DNA of 40,564 nucleotides, taken from positions 1 to 40,564 of the forward strand of contig JABCPU010000537.1 of assembly GCA_016800925.1 (NCBI GenBank). The letters are read 5' to 3'. The translations under genes were made by a program, and so were the position numbers. Positions 1 to 12,369 of the stretch are shown here, piece by piece (the first letter of the stretch is position 1; the number at the start of each line of letters is the position of its first letter). Below the pieces are notes generated by a model that was given only the letters and a program-made list of their open reading frames with translations, did not search any database and was not told where the DNA came from. This DNA comes from Suillus spraguei. Lineage: Eukaryota; Basidiomycota; Agaricomycetes; Boletales; Suillaceae.

Positions 1-603
1 GATGGTATTATGGAGACGCTCAGTTACTAATCCTTGCTGTAGCATAGCAAATGTATATTTAATTAGCACGCATGTATACCTTGGATGAGTGTAATACAGA
101 CATTTTGGGGTGCGGGAGATGTTGAATGCTTCCATGAGCGGTAGGAGTTTTGAAGATGGCAAGTCACCGAATACTTTGTTGCCATGCATTTAGCGTTCGA
201 CTGGAAGCATTTAACTCTATCGAAAGAATCAGAGGCTGCGCTTCAACTAATCGGCGGTGAAGAGTAAGCGCTGAGCAAGCGCGATCATTATCACTATCAC
301 GGTGTGCGCAAAGGACATTCGTGAGCGTGCACTAGGCTAAGCACGCTGGCTTAATAGAGTTCCCATAATCTACGTAGATACTGTCCGTGATACTAGAGCA
401 CAAACTTTCAGCATCGCTGCCTTTTGGCGTAACAGTTACGTGGACGACAGTCTTGGCCAAGTTAAGCCTTATAGGTGATGAGGAGGGACTCGTGATGTGC
501 AAGCATTGAAGAATATTCGATCTGCGTTCATGTTGAAAGCCAGCATACAAGTACAAAGAGATAAAAGGAATGTCTAGGTAATTGCATAAAAGACCTCCGT
601 GTT
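1..603. other. Window edge, no gene supported
   Basis: I see no exon that I can support here. An open minus-strand frame runs from about 769 to 332, but its upper part is an intron and the last exon of the WD40-TPR gene in another frame. If that gene were spliced differently at its 3' end, its C-terminus could extend into this stretch. Confidence 0.4.
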
Positions 604-2938
604 TCAACCTGTCGCTTTCACTAGCTGCTGGGCTGATGACGAATACACACCTAGGCCCTTGAATTCTGAGTGAAAGATAGTTGAGGACGGCAGCACGATC
701 GACATGACTGAAAAGACTCACCAGCGAACCAAAGACGTAAGCCGTTCTTCTGAGCGTCGTCACATTCATCCATCAGTAATCGGTAGTACTCGAGTGCTTC
801 GATGTTACACGTCCGGACGAGTATAAGACATTTATACTTCTTTACGGTTAACCACAGCGACTCGAGGTCCCACCCGAAAATCTGCAATAGAAACAAAGAC
901 GCGGTTGAGAAAAATATCATGTTCAGTCGTGGATTGTATCAACGTACCACCATGAATTCCGTGTACATAGAAAAGTCCATCTTTTTGAGGGAACGGTTAT
1001 CAGCGAAGTCATCGACGACTTTGATAGCGGCATCGATGTACTTGATGGCATTTTCGCGAATGTTAGCCTTCGAGGCAGCGAATGCCATTTCAGCATAGAA
1101 GTATATCTGGCGCGCGAAGCGCAGAACAATTAGTCTCGAATTCAAAACAAGAACCAGAATTGATACCTACTTGCACGATTTTACAAGCAACAAGATCGGC
1201 ATCAGAAGAAACCTCAGCCACAACATCAATGCACTTAATTGCTTCTTCATATGCATTTGTATTGAATATTGCAATAGCCTAAATATCGTAGTGAAGCGCG
1301 GAACATGTAAGAAAAAATGTAACCCACCTTGATCAAAAACAGAATATGATGGTTTACTGAATCTCTAGCCGCGAGACTCGACGCGAGATCAAATGCGATG
1401 CTCGCTTCCTGACTCTGCCCCATTCCGTATGGGCAATGCCCTTGAACATATAGCCTATCGACCACTTTTGGATCTCAATGGACTATATCACGATTCAAAT
1501 TAGTATATCTTACAAGGGGTTCAGTATTAGATTAGTCGGTGTGACTCACCTCATTTGCATCTTTAAGTGCAGACGCCCATTGGCGTGTGCATGCATGAAC
1601 AATTGAACGATACCCAAAGCAGGTGTGGCTTCTGGGATTAGTACTGATTTCTCGTGTGAATATCTCCGAAGCCTTGGACAAGTCCCCTCCCATTGTGTAT
1701 AGTGCAGTGCGGGCGGTCACGTCCATTTTGGCGGTGAGACTGTAGGTCTGTGGTACGTTTGAATTGTGTTATGGGAGTCAATGACGAAAGTATACCTTTT
1801 CAATGACTTTCACTTCAGTCTTCGTCTGAAATCCGCGAGATGAGATGACGAAATTATGAGAATTCAGCGAGAACATACCGACACCAATCCCGTGGGTACT
1901 ATCCATTGTGATACCTTCTGTTCACTGCCTGCACTGAAGAACGAAGCGAAAAACGCGCCGGCAGAGACATCGAGTATGTTGGATTTGGGGAATGGCCAGA
2001 GGCGGAAACTGCCGTCACAAGATGCAGAAGTGATGATGGTATTGGAATCATTAACAGAAATGGCGTTGATCTTGTTAATGTGACCATGGAAGGCTTCGAT
2101 CTCGTCCCCCTTTGATGCATCCCACACCGAACGGTAGGATCGTATCTACCACCGCCCGAGAGAAGGTGTGTTCCCTGGTGCGTCCATGTGAGTGTGAACG
2201 TGCCACCTGAGTTGCCCTTGAGCGTTTTGACACGCTGCTTGTTTGCTGTATCATAGATACAGATGTTGTCTTCTGTAGCGATAGCAAGACGATTGCCAGA
2301 TTGCGAATACCGAATGGAGTAGACGACTGCGTCAAGAGCAATCCTTGCACCTTCTATTTCCTTCCATGTAGCTGTGGACCAAAACTTTACCATATGGCCA
2401 CCCGCACTTGCCAAGGTTTTTCCATCTGGAGAAAAATCCAGTGATATAGGGTGATTATGGATCTCACTGGAGTCGTAGGCTGTAATGAGTTGAAGAGCGA
2501 CGGATTCGTTGGTTTGAGCAGTGGACCTGGTAGACCCGTTTCCGTTTTGGGTAGTCACGTGCTTAATTTCAGTGAACCCCGGACATGATTGAGGAGACAA
2601 ACGCCGGTTTCTCCGTTCCAGGGAATGATTCCTCCAGTGATATCACAGCTCGCTATAAAGTTCTCATCTCGTGATACCGCCAATCCGGACACATCACTGG
2701 GATGCCCTATCAGATGTTTCAATACTTTCCTCGTCGTCAAATGCGACAGGTAAAGTGTCTTGTCCAAACTAGTGACCATATGCTGCCTATTTGGCAAAAC
2801 GGCTGCAGAAATGGAATCATGATGTGTTTGTGATAGTTTGTGATGTGTTGAGTAACGGAGTATTCGAGAGTGGTTTGCTTGGTCATGGCTTTGTGAGGTC
2901 AGAGTGGCTTGCGATGCTAGGGTGAGTTGCGACTCCAT
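604..2938 (-). CDS. WD40-TPR repeat protein with suspected frame breaks
   Basis: The N-terminal half holds about five WD40 blades (seen: LDFSPDGKTLASAGG, HINKINAISVNDSNTIITSA). The C-terminal half holds tetratricopeptide-like helices (AIAIFNTNAYEEAIKCID, AAIKVVDDF). Both repeat types are protein-binding scaffolds; no enzyme domain is visible, so the role is unknown. ATG at 2938 begins MESQLTLASQ. I read introns at 1878-1826, 1795-1748, 1549-1483, 1327-1279, 1170-1107, 947-882 and 721-666, all GT-AG and mostly in phase, with stop at 606-604. Breaks: near 2600 the frame changes (a 41-nt intron is possible, otherwise an indel). At about 2123 one G seems missing in the block that should read TVRVWDASKG. 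At about 1432 one base seems missing. The architecture resembles WD40-TPR genes that are multi-copy in Agaricomycetes. The exact 3' end is the least certain part. Confidence 0.6.
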
Positions 2939-4740
2939 TTTACTAGAGGTTGATCACAGTTGAGCTTACTTCGTAGAGGGATTGCAGGTGTCTTGTGTTG
3001 GGCTCGGAGGTGTGTTCGCTCTGCTTTTATATTGTTTCAGTGTCCATTACACGCTGAACTTCAGAAGCCTAGAGGCTCCTACCATAAGCGAATATGCAAG
3101 TCCATCATGGAGCACATGGATTGCACTTGTGCACCAGCGCAAGATTTCATGCAATCCCCGATATTTCCCAAGGAAAGATACTTACTTTTCACATGGTTAT
3201 AATTATAATGTGAATTCGATACGGGAAGCCAATTGAAACCATTCTGACCGCGCGCCAGACAGGAGTTCAGTGCGACATGATTGGGCTTGGCGCCGAGCTT
3301 CTGTTGCCTGGAACATTACTATCAGAGATCTGATATTTTTTTCCCTTTGGGATGGTGCTATAATTTTGTTAGCTAGCTGATATGAAGAGAAGTCCAGTCA
3401 GAACGTGTCCAGCAGAGCACCGTCGATCTTGACCAACTCCAAGTTAGTACCTGAGACGTGCTGCAGGCACCCATCTCCTCTAGGGTAAGGGTCCGTTAGC
3501 TGGAACAGAGCTAGGAACGGGGGGATTGCCGGTTCAAGCCTGTGAAAACTCTTGTCACGGGGCTGCCGCTAGTATTCCTACTACTGAACCTATGTAAATC
3601 ATAGTGGAGTAAAACGTCTGTCTCTCACAACTGAACCTCTCTAGGGACAGCCAGATAGCATCAGTACTCATGCACATGACCCACGACAAGGGTAGCGTAC
3701 AGTTTAGCAGACAGAGGTTGCAGAGGATGGACAGAGCTTTATCGGCCTTTATCCGCCGTAGCCATATAGCCAAAGTGAGCACCCCTTCTAAGAAACTGTC
3801 CACGAAGCTCGAGGGCCTGGACTGATCGGATCATCAACACAGCCAGTAACTATTTGAGGCGAAAAACACAGCCACGGCAAGGTCTGTCGAACCTATAGAC
3901 CCCAGTCTTCCTTACACAAGACCTCTCTTTCTGAGGCCAGTCACAGCCTGAACATGGCGCTTTATTCATGGCACACGCGAAGTTTTAGATCTTTCTTCGG
4001 TCAGCAGCAACAAATTATCACAGGGGATCGCAGGCACGCTTGTCAACCAAATCCCCGATTTCTCTCGCCTCATCTTTACGATCAAACGGATGAAGATCAA
4101 TGCCGATGGGCCGTTATAATTCTTCCGCAGGCCGTGGGTGATCAGCTGATTGGCATTGGTCTAGATCATGAGTACTGAGCGCTGGATCCTTATATTTGTG
4201 AGAAAACCATCTCACCTCTGTGCCTCTGTTATTATCTTACCGGTAGCCGGGCTGCCATCAATTCATTGGATTTTGCAAGTTTTGAGAAAACTTTGTCAGC
4301 CGTAGATAGTTTACAGTGCGAGATGCGATATATTAACAGCAACATGACTCATGTTATCGAGATCACTGTGTCAAGTACCTCCGACAATCATGTTTGCGAT
4401 GGGAATACGCCAAGCAGAAACATGTACATGGTTATATTGAAATGTAGTCAGGCTGCGTTCTAGCCCCCCGGACTACTGGTCAGGTGAGTTACGATTCAGA
4501 ATCTCGGATGATTGTATTCACCTCGAAAGTTCCCCTGTAACCCATTTTACTATCCTGAAATTACACCATCTATACATCATTTCAAATTTCAAACGACTTT
4601 GAGACTCTTCCAGGATCATCTTGAAAGAATCGTAGGGTATTAGCAGCGTGTTGTACTAGATAGATGAATGGGCATATGAAAGCGTTTCCTGCGACTTATA
4701 TACCAAACCTTCGCATTCGAAGTATCATTCTAAAAATAAA
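2939..4740. other. Gene-poor stretch of 1.8 kb
   Basis: Only short frames without family resemblance occur, for example 3555-3803 (minus, 82 codons) and 3954-4178 (plus, 74 codons). I see no splice-linked exons, tRNA or recognisable transposon ends. The first 100 bp next to 2938 probably hold the promoter of the WD40-TPR gene. Confidence 0.4.
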
Positions 4741-4889
4741 CGAAAGAGTGAGTTGCGTTGCATAGACGAGAAACTATTCAGATTTGAGACTGTAAGTTTC
4801 GGAAGTATGGCTCAGCGTGAGTTTAATAATAGACCTACTCCTGGGCTGCCTTTGTTCGTGTTCCTCTATGAGCAGTTCTTCCGTCGACC

Positions 4890-6600
4890 GTTCTTACTTC
4901 GTGTAATTGCCAATAGCGACTATCTGTTCCTTGGTACGAGTAGTGGTGCTTGGTTATATCCAACATAAACTTGGCATGGTATGTGGTCTTCGATTTCCTC
5001 TTCTACTTGGCCTACGTGTTTAACTTGTTGCTGCACCCCTTAATCTTTCTTTCTTTCGCGTTCGCTTTTAATTATAACGCGCGATCGTTGAAATGCGCGT
5101 GTATCCTTTTCTGTTCTCACAATTAGCGTGTCCTCTTCAAACACACGTCTACTATATAGTGTCCACTCAACTCGTGAGCAAAATCGTCAACGTATACAAG
5201 ACTTCCGTCAATCTGACCATCAGCCGCCTGATCATAGTTCCCATTATCATTCTCGATCCGGAGAATGTGGCTTCAAATGTCAGTGATAATTCAACATCTT
5301 TTTAGGCCAACAACCATGCTGAGGCACTGTTTGCGTTTTCCAATAGTGCTACCAGGGTGTGATTGTGCTCGACTGATCGATTTTGACCCTTCTAGCTTCC
5401 TCTTTCAATCAATATTATCTTGCTTTGGCCCAAGAACCTCTGAACATCGCGCATAACGTGACCTATTTCGGTCTCTCAACGCACGATTAAGCCACTGCCA
5501 GCAGGAGTTCTTTCACACTCTTCCATCCCCAGACATCATTCTCTGTTCAGTAGTGATGGAAACGAGGACGCGAGAACCTCAGGGATGGGTGCCCTAGTGA
5601 ATGGCTCGGCACCTCTTTCATATAACCAATGTTCTCGCAGTTCCGTTGTGTATTAGGATATCGCACCATCCAAGTAAGTCTTTGCTATTTCTCCCAGTTA
5701 AAGTGCATGGAAGCTGATGATACACTCTGGTGACGAGTATAATTCGCATTATGGGGACGAGGACTGCTTGCCCCGTTCCTGTTTTACTTTCGAATTTTTA
5801 CTGTCTACATGCGATTCTGTAACAGCCCTCGCATTAATGGAATATGCCGTCCGCCCTGCTATCTCGCTGTCCTTCGGTACTCAAGGTAGCTTGATTACGA
5901 TGCGTTGCTACCCCGCTAACCTTGACACATTTGAAGTAGGCACCACTAAGCATCACGACGGAGAGCCCGTATATTTCAGAGGTGTGTGCGACAATGATTG
6001 GTCTCATCTTGTGGCCCTGCACTCAACATGTAGCATTACAGGAACGAACTTCTGAGTACTAGTCGATGTACAAAACTATCTCTCTCCAATACCAACTTCC
6101 ACGCGCGGCTTCTCCGCCTTGCCTCCGATCACCATTCTATCCTTCCTCCCGGTGACTCCACTTGTATTCCGCACTATGTGATTTTCTTCGTCAACGTTGG
6201 TTGGGTAATTGGATGGTGTCACGATTCATGCTGGTGGACACGGCTCAAGGGATGAGGATGTCGATTGCGGCGAGCCATCTATTTACAGGCAATGGCATCT
6301 GACGAAGAGATATAAAACTGGATCAGGCAAAGTGACCCTTGTCGAGTGGTGATTCGAGTTACATCGTGTTCTAACTTGCACAGTTTATCCTGCAGGGAGT
6401 GAACGAAGTAATCTTAGTGAAGAGTATTGTACGATAGGGAGGGATGTAAACATAGTTAATGAAATCTTCGTGCAACCTAAACGAAAGCAAGTCCATAAAC
6501 TATAGCGGAACGAATCGAATCGAATGCAAGGTGAATATGTATTGTGCGAAATCTGTAGAATGCGCATAGATCTTCAGTCAATTAACATAAGTACATTTGA
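4890..6600. repeat. Duplicated flank, copy A
   Basis: This stretch lies 3' of NACHT-WD40 copy 1 and is recognisably the same sequence as flanks B, C and D. Shared landmarks are a CT-rich segment with CTTTCGCGTTCGCTTTTA near 5055, TCTGTTCAGTAGTGATGG near 5541, a GTAAGT at 5674-5679, an intron-like segment at 5982-6041 followed by GAACGAACTTCTGA, and CAGTTTATCCTGCAGGGAG near 6381. The plus-strand frame 5717-6055 (112 codons) is open here but not in the other copies. Confidence 0.75.
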
Positions 6601-6623
6601 CTAACAGTACAAAGCAACGCAAC

Positions 6624-9600
6624 CTAATGTTCCCGACACCTGTGCCATGACGTGCCGTGTGCGAAACGACTCAAGTCCAGCTGTGGATATTGTTGGGTAT
6701 CACCAATGTGTTGCCTGGGCATACATATGAGACATTGCGCCTGAGTAGAAAGCGAGCGGAATCCAGAGAGAAGCCGTCCTTCAGGACCTATAATCCATCC
6801 CTCCTCATTCGTGCAGGATGGGGCTGGGGTTTCGGACTCAGCATATTGGAGAAAGGAGGCGGAGGAATGAAGGGCATGGAGTGGGTTGGATGAAAACATA
6901 TTGCAGGTGCTTCAAACGATTGGTGCCGGTTTATAAAGTCTATATCCCACACCCGGATGGTCTTGTCTCTTGAGCCAGACACGATGTGTTTGCCATCAGG
7001 TGAGATTGCGACAGACGAACGTCTCCGGTGTGCCCTCGAAAAGGGGGACCCACTGCCTCACCATCTTCATATCCCACACTCGGACGGTCTGGTCATCCGA
7101 GCCAGACACAATGCGGTTACCATCTGGAGAGATTGCAACGGCTTTAACCGTCTGTGTGGCCTTGGAGAGGGGCGCCCAATAGCTCGCCAGTTCCCATATC
7201 CCACACACGGATAGTGTGTCTCTGAGCCAGATACAATGCGAGAGACATCTGGCGAGATTGCAACAGAGAGGATATAGTCAGTGTGGCCGTGGAAAGGGGC
7301 ACTCGATGCCGTGCGTGCCCCATATCCCACACTTGAATTGTCTTGTCATCCGAAGCAGACGCTATGCGATTTCCGTCCGATGAAATTGCGACAGACCGAA
7401 CCCAGTCAGAGTGCCCACTGAGAGAATATGCCTCCCCAGTCTCAATATTCCACACCCGGATTGTCTTGTCGTATGAACCAGACACAATATATTTTCTGTC
7501 TGGCGAGATTGCGACAGACCGAACATAGCTAGTGTGACCTTGGAGACTAACACCCAATGCCTCCCCAGTTTCCTCATTCCACATGCGGATAGTCGTGTCG
7601 GCTGAACCAGACACAATGCTCTTCCCGTCCGCGAGATTGCGACTGACAGAACAGATCAGTGTGCCCTTGGAGAGGGGCAACTAATGCTCTGCCAGTCTCT
7701 ATATCCCACACCCGAACTGTCTTGTCATTTGAACCGGACACGATGCGATGTCCATCAGGCGAGATTGCAATAGAGTTAACGGAGTCAGTGTGGCTTTGGA
7801 GGGCGGCAACCGATGCCTGGCCCATAATAGTGTCGGCATCCCACACCCGAATTGTCTTGTCAGTTGAACCAGAAACTATGCGCTTTCCATCCGGAGAGAT
7901 TGTGACGGACCAAACCCAGTCAGTATGGCCTTGGAGAGGTGATCCTAGTGCCATGCCAGTCTTCGCATCCCACACTCGGATCGTCTGGTCAGATGAACCA
8001 GACACAATGCGGTTTCCATCTGAAAATATTGCAACTGATATAACGTACCAGTGTGACCTTGGAGGGGGCACCCAAGCCTCACCAGTCTCCATATCCACAC
8101 CCGGATTGAGTTATCTTCTGAACCAGAGATTATGCGTTTCCCATCTGGCGAATTGCGACACACCGAACAGGGCCAGCGTGGCCTTGGAGAGGGGCACCCA
8201 ATGCTTCACCAGTCTCCATACCCACACCCGAATCGTGTTGTCACCGAACCAGACACAATACATTTTCCATCCGGTGAGATTGTGACAGACCAAACTTTGG
8301 CCGCATGCCCTTGGAGTGGGGCACCAAATTCCTTGCCTGTCTCCATGTCCCACACCCGAATTGTCTTGTCGTCCGAACCAGACACGATCGTTTCCCGTCC
8401 GGTGAAATTGCAACAGACCGACCTGGTTAGCGTGGCCTTGGAGAGGGGATCCTGATGCCTCGCCAGTCTTCGCATCCCACACACGCACTGTTTTGTCCAT
8501 GAACCTGAAACGATGCAATGACCATCTGGCGAAATACAACAGACACGACACATCAGTGTGGCCTTGAAGAGGGGCAAAAAATGCCTCGCCAGTCTCCGTC
8601 TCCCACACCTGGATCGTTCCATCGAATAAACCACATGCTATGTGTTTTCCGTCAGGGACATTGCAACCGAGTAAACGTGGTGATTCGCGTGGAGTATCTT
8701 TTCCATCTGAGGCCAATTGACGACATGGCCAGCAACAATGCGGGGGGTGCAAGGAAACTTTCCGGCGAACTTGCGAAACATTCTCGACTGCGTTGGAGCG
8801 AACGGTAGAGCTGACAAGTATAAATGGGGAGTGCTGCGTAAAATTGTGGGCGCGAAGGTTCGGATGAAACGCAAAGTATCTCTGGTAGCGTCACTAACAT
8901 GTGTGAACTCGGCATGACCCTAAGACCACCCACACTCGTAAGAATTCGGTTGGCAAAGAATGAACTTGAGCTACGCACTGAAAACCAATCTGCAATTAAT
9001 AAGAGGGTCCCTATGGAGCCACCGAGGCTTTTCATGAGAGCCAGTGCTTCCAACCACCAAAGAAGGCGCTCTCCATCGAAGAAAGCTTCAACTTCCTTGG
9101 CGAGCGATGATTCAAAGGACGTAGAGCTGACATGAGTCCCCCAGAATCGACATGAGTATGATAGCTCAGTTGAAATGTATTTTTTTACTCGGTTTTCCAA
9201 GTCAGGGACGGAAGAATTGGGCAAGTAAGAATCTTCTAAGGAGCAGATGTTGAAGCGAAGTCCACGCTCCGAGTCGTCCATGACCCGGAGGAAGCAAAAG
9301 CGAGATCGCCCTGTACCAATGACCTATCAACAAAAAAGTCATGACTGCGCGATTTGTCGGTGAGAAAGTCGTAGAATGACGCGTGGAGAGGACGAATGGG
9401 AGTATGAAGATCTGTGGTGCCGGTCAACAGCGAGCTCAACGGCTTGATGACCCAGTCTATATTGTAATCGCAGTCTCTTCTGGAAAATGCAGTCGCATAG
9501 TGGTTAATGCAGGTTTGGGAAGTGGTTCTAATGATGCAAGTATTTGCCCCATCACAGAGCGAAATATAGGAATCCCGTCCTCACGTGCGTCCTCCGGCAT

Positions 9601-11865
9601 GATGTCTTTCAAAACGCGATTATACATATCATCCAACAGACGTGTTCCTTTTGCAGACGTTCCAGCAATCACAGCATTGAACCGACGCGTTGAATCTAAG
9701 CCAACTGTGTTGGTATCCTTGATGTAATCGCAGGCAAGACGAGCCCATTCGAACAGGCCATCAGATTTTTGAGCAAGCGTCTTAAAGTGCCCCTCGTCAA
9801 ACGAGTTGCCCGGGCCTTTAAGCATGGTGGAAATGAAAAGCTGAATGTCAAGATCTGTGGACTCGGTCGAGATTTCGTCCATGGAGATATGACGGATATG
9901 TGACGCGGTGCTCATGATATTCCCAATGTCTTCGAGTGGACGGGAAGTGACGATGACACGGAGGTTTGCCGGAAGTTGAGATAGTTGGAGGGGAGAAGTA
10001 TTCGGGTCGCCAGCAAGTAGACGGAGAATTTGTTGCCGGGATTTGGCATCGCCGCTCTCGTCCAATGCATCAATGGTTATCAGCGCAGGTGCAGTGATTG
10101 ATTTCGAGGCCTCGCTGATCGGTCCTACGACTAACTCCTGCCATTGTCTTGAAATGTCTATAGTGTGTTTGAGCTCGTTGTCGTCGTGAACCGCACGCGC
10201 CAATGCTCCCCGCATGGTAATATCACAATCAGCCAAGTCGCGTGCGATTGTGGTGAATATCTTCTCGTGACGGTGTTCGGCTTCCCTTGTACGGTCGAAG
10301 CAAAAACAAGCGTGCATGCCCCCACGCTCATGAGACCAGTTGGCTATGGTATGGGCGATGGCTGATTTGCCTTTCCCTGCAGTGCCAGACAGCCATAATA
10401 CGCGTGGCATGTCTTCATCCGTGCTACGGATCCAACACTTGATCTCGGATAGAATGTCTTCCCGAGTGCCTGGGAGACAATTCTTGGAAGTATTGCGTCC
10501 AGCGCCAGGCACGTATTCCATGCCGCTAACATCCAGGTCCTGAGCTGGATCATTGGTATCGAATTTCAGAGAAGACTCAAAGACTTGAAGTTGATCTTAC
10601 CGATCCGATGGATAGTTTGGGTGTTAGTAATAGCCATTTGATCTCGGAACTGTTGCATGAGGTTATCGAGAACCTCGTTGTGACGTTGGATCGTTGCCTC
10701 CGTTTCATCGAAGACATGCTTGCCAAGTCTTCGCCCTATAAAGATAGACTGAGTCTTGGGCGATGCCGTGGTGAAAAAGGCTTACAAAAACTCTTCATAT
10801 CCGAGTAATGGACAACAAAGTCGGCACACTCCAGCGTCTGTCGAGCAATCTTTCCATATATCTCTAACAAGGATGCAATCCTAGCCAATCCCTCCCCTTC
10901 CATTAATAAGGCATAGACGTCCGAAATCTTCGAGAGCAGACGGGACACATCATCATCCCGGTTCGCCTGATCAAGAATCATCTGTCGCCCATATGATCTC
11001 AATGACCTGCAAACTGTAATAATGTGGAATCAAGCGCACCTTGGATGCGTAGGTGAAAATACTCAAAGCCACCTTTGCATAGGGATGGACCTACGCACAA
11101 AGATCAGCTACATGCAAAATTAAGATAGACGCCCATACTTCTGCAAGCGTTGTAGCGATGGAATTGAACACCTTCAATGGTTTGAGAATTGGGGAGAATG
11201 TATCGAATGTATCAGACACAGATTGTAAATTGTCGGATGCTGAAGCAGCATTTTGCACGATTCCTGACACATTTTTAATCCTGTCGAATTCTACTTTGGC
11301 GCTGGCAAGTTTTGCCTTCACAAGCTGTGGGTCAGGTTGTTCAGACTGATGAGGGAACTTAGTATTTGATCGAAAAAGATATGAGAACATCACGAACTGT
11401 GATGGCGAATTTCTGTTTGCAACACCCAAGTCAAGGGTTGGTCAAGATTTGGTTCGGGCGTGGTAGCAGTGGGTAGTGGAATATCCTGTTGTCATTAGAT
11501 TACACACGGAACATACAAAGTCTAAGAATCACACATACCCGGCTTATCTGACGGTGTAGGAGATCCCGTGCGCTAGAACTTGTAGCTGTGGGTCCAGGGT
11601 TGGGAGACTGCTGAGCGCTTCGAGCGAAGCGTTTGCCCAAGAAAGCAGGAATCAACCTCGATAATCCTCTGCGAGATCCATTCCTCGAAGGTGGGGGAGA
11701 GGACGGCTATAATCATAATGAGAAACAATATTTGCAGTTGTAATGGGCAAAAGTCCATACATCACTTACTGCCCTCCGGCCTCTCTCCTCTGCCAAATGA
11801 GGGTTTGAACGACTTCGCTTCAGCAATCCCCAACGCTTCTTCTGAGGAGGGTGGTCTTCATTCAT
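6624..11865 (-). pseudogene. NACHT-WD40 STAND (NLR-like) gene, copy 1, WD40 half broken
   Basis: This is a fungal STAND protein of the HET-E type: N-terminal effector-like helical region, NACHT NTPase, WD40 sensor. Start ATG at 11865 (MNEDHPPQKK), then a basic Ser/Pro-rich leader, a helical exon (11350-11145), and NACHT. Frame 10521-9457 is open for 354 codons, with Walker A GTAGKGKSAI near 10385 and Walker B LITIDALDESG near 10070. A family-typical linker follows (RFNICSLEDSYLPNSSVPDL), then the WD40 array and the tail GWIIGPEGRLL. Damage: a TAG plus a 1-nt loss near 10740, a 1-nt loss near 9475, another near 9297, and roughly a dozen 1-2 nt losses across 8650-6700 compared with copy 2. Likely a decaying non-self recognition gene; errors in assembling near-identical repeats would look the same. 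Confidence 0.8.
6920..8690 (-). repeat. WD40 repeat array of copy 1 (129-nt unit), frameshifted
   Basis: About fourteen tandem 129-nt units encode GH...SVAISPDG.RIVSGS.D.TIRVWD blades, in register with copy 2 but split over all three minus-strand frames. Losses visible against copy 2 include ACGATCG for ACGATGCG near 8390, GCGAATTG for GCGAAATTG near 8150, and TCCATGAAC for TCCGATGAAC near 8500. Confidence 0.8.
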
Positions 11866-11974
11866 CGTGCAAGTTGGAAGGAGAGCTGAGTCTGGGTCTT
11901 TAGAAGTTTGATGGTAGGTGCAAGCAAGGTGAACAGTCGTGCCGCCGAACATGCGTTTTCAAGCGCCCATATCG

Positions 11975-11979
11975 ATTGG
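11975..11979 (-). promoter_or_regulatory. CCAAT box of NACHT-WD40 copy 1
   Basis: CCAAT on the minus strand, 110 bp upstream of the ATG at 11865. It is kept at the same distance in copy 2 within a similar context (gcgttttnaagcgccc on the plus strand). CCAAT boxes bind the HAP/NF-Y complex in fungi; the role here is inferred from position and conservation only. Confidence 0.4.
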
Positions 11980-12369
11980 CTAGATAGATATAAACCGATC
12001 TGAAGTACGTACTAGTAGGAATTGATTGGGTAAAAGGCTGTATCAGAAAACCTTACCATTGTTCAGTGTGTGCAAGTGAGTACTGATGCAGAGCTTGCAA
12101 CATTACAACATGTATTGGAATGACAAAATTCATTCACCAAGTACTAGTGTACAATGTACAACTAACGTGTTGAAAGGCGAAGATATGGGCCATTGACCCG
12201 GCATACACCGCGTAGCCGCATGACAGCATCAAACCAGTGGGAAATTATGTAATGTCAATACAGCTTCAACGCCTTGAGGGAATATCACCGCCCTACATCT
12301 ATCTAGATCTGTTTTTCTTCAACCCTCCTCTGAGTCCTGCATGTTAATTTTCCAAATTCAACATCAACG

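Larger units (their letters stand above)
6361..12190. repeat. 5.8-kb segmental duplication, block 1
   Basis: This block aligns by eye with 16294-22135 over the 3' flank, the whole NACHT-WD40 gene and about 300 bp of its 5' flank. The shared 5' edge includes CACCAAGTACTAGTGTACA, here near 12138 and near 22096 in the other block. The two blocks differ by substitutions and many 1-2 nt indels, so they are diverged paralogues and not the same locus counted twice. Confidence 0.85.

Noticed and set aside
332..769. 145-codon minus-strand frame at the left edge as a separate gene
   Set aside because: It overlaps an intron (721-666) and the last exon of the WD40-TPR gene in another frame and shows no family resemblance.
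3490..3560. tRNA-like B-box GGTTCAAGCC at 3531-3540
   Set aside because: The T-arm does not pair beyond three bases, no acceptor stem can be formed, and no D-arm fits upstream.
7659..8285. Long plus-strand open frame (208 codons) opposite WD40 copy 1, and similar ones at 16839-18591
   Set aside because: These are antisense shadows of the 129-nt WD40 repeat; the repeat makes any stop-free antisense frame recur. The peptides only mirror the repeat.
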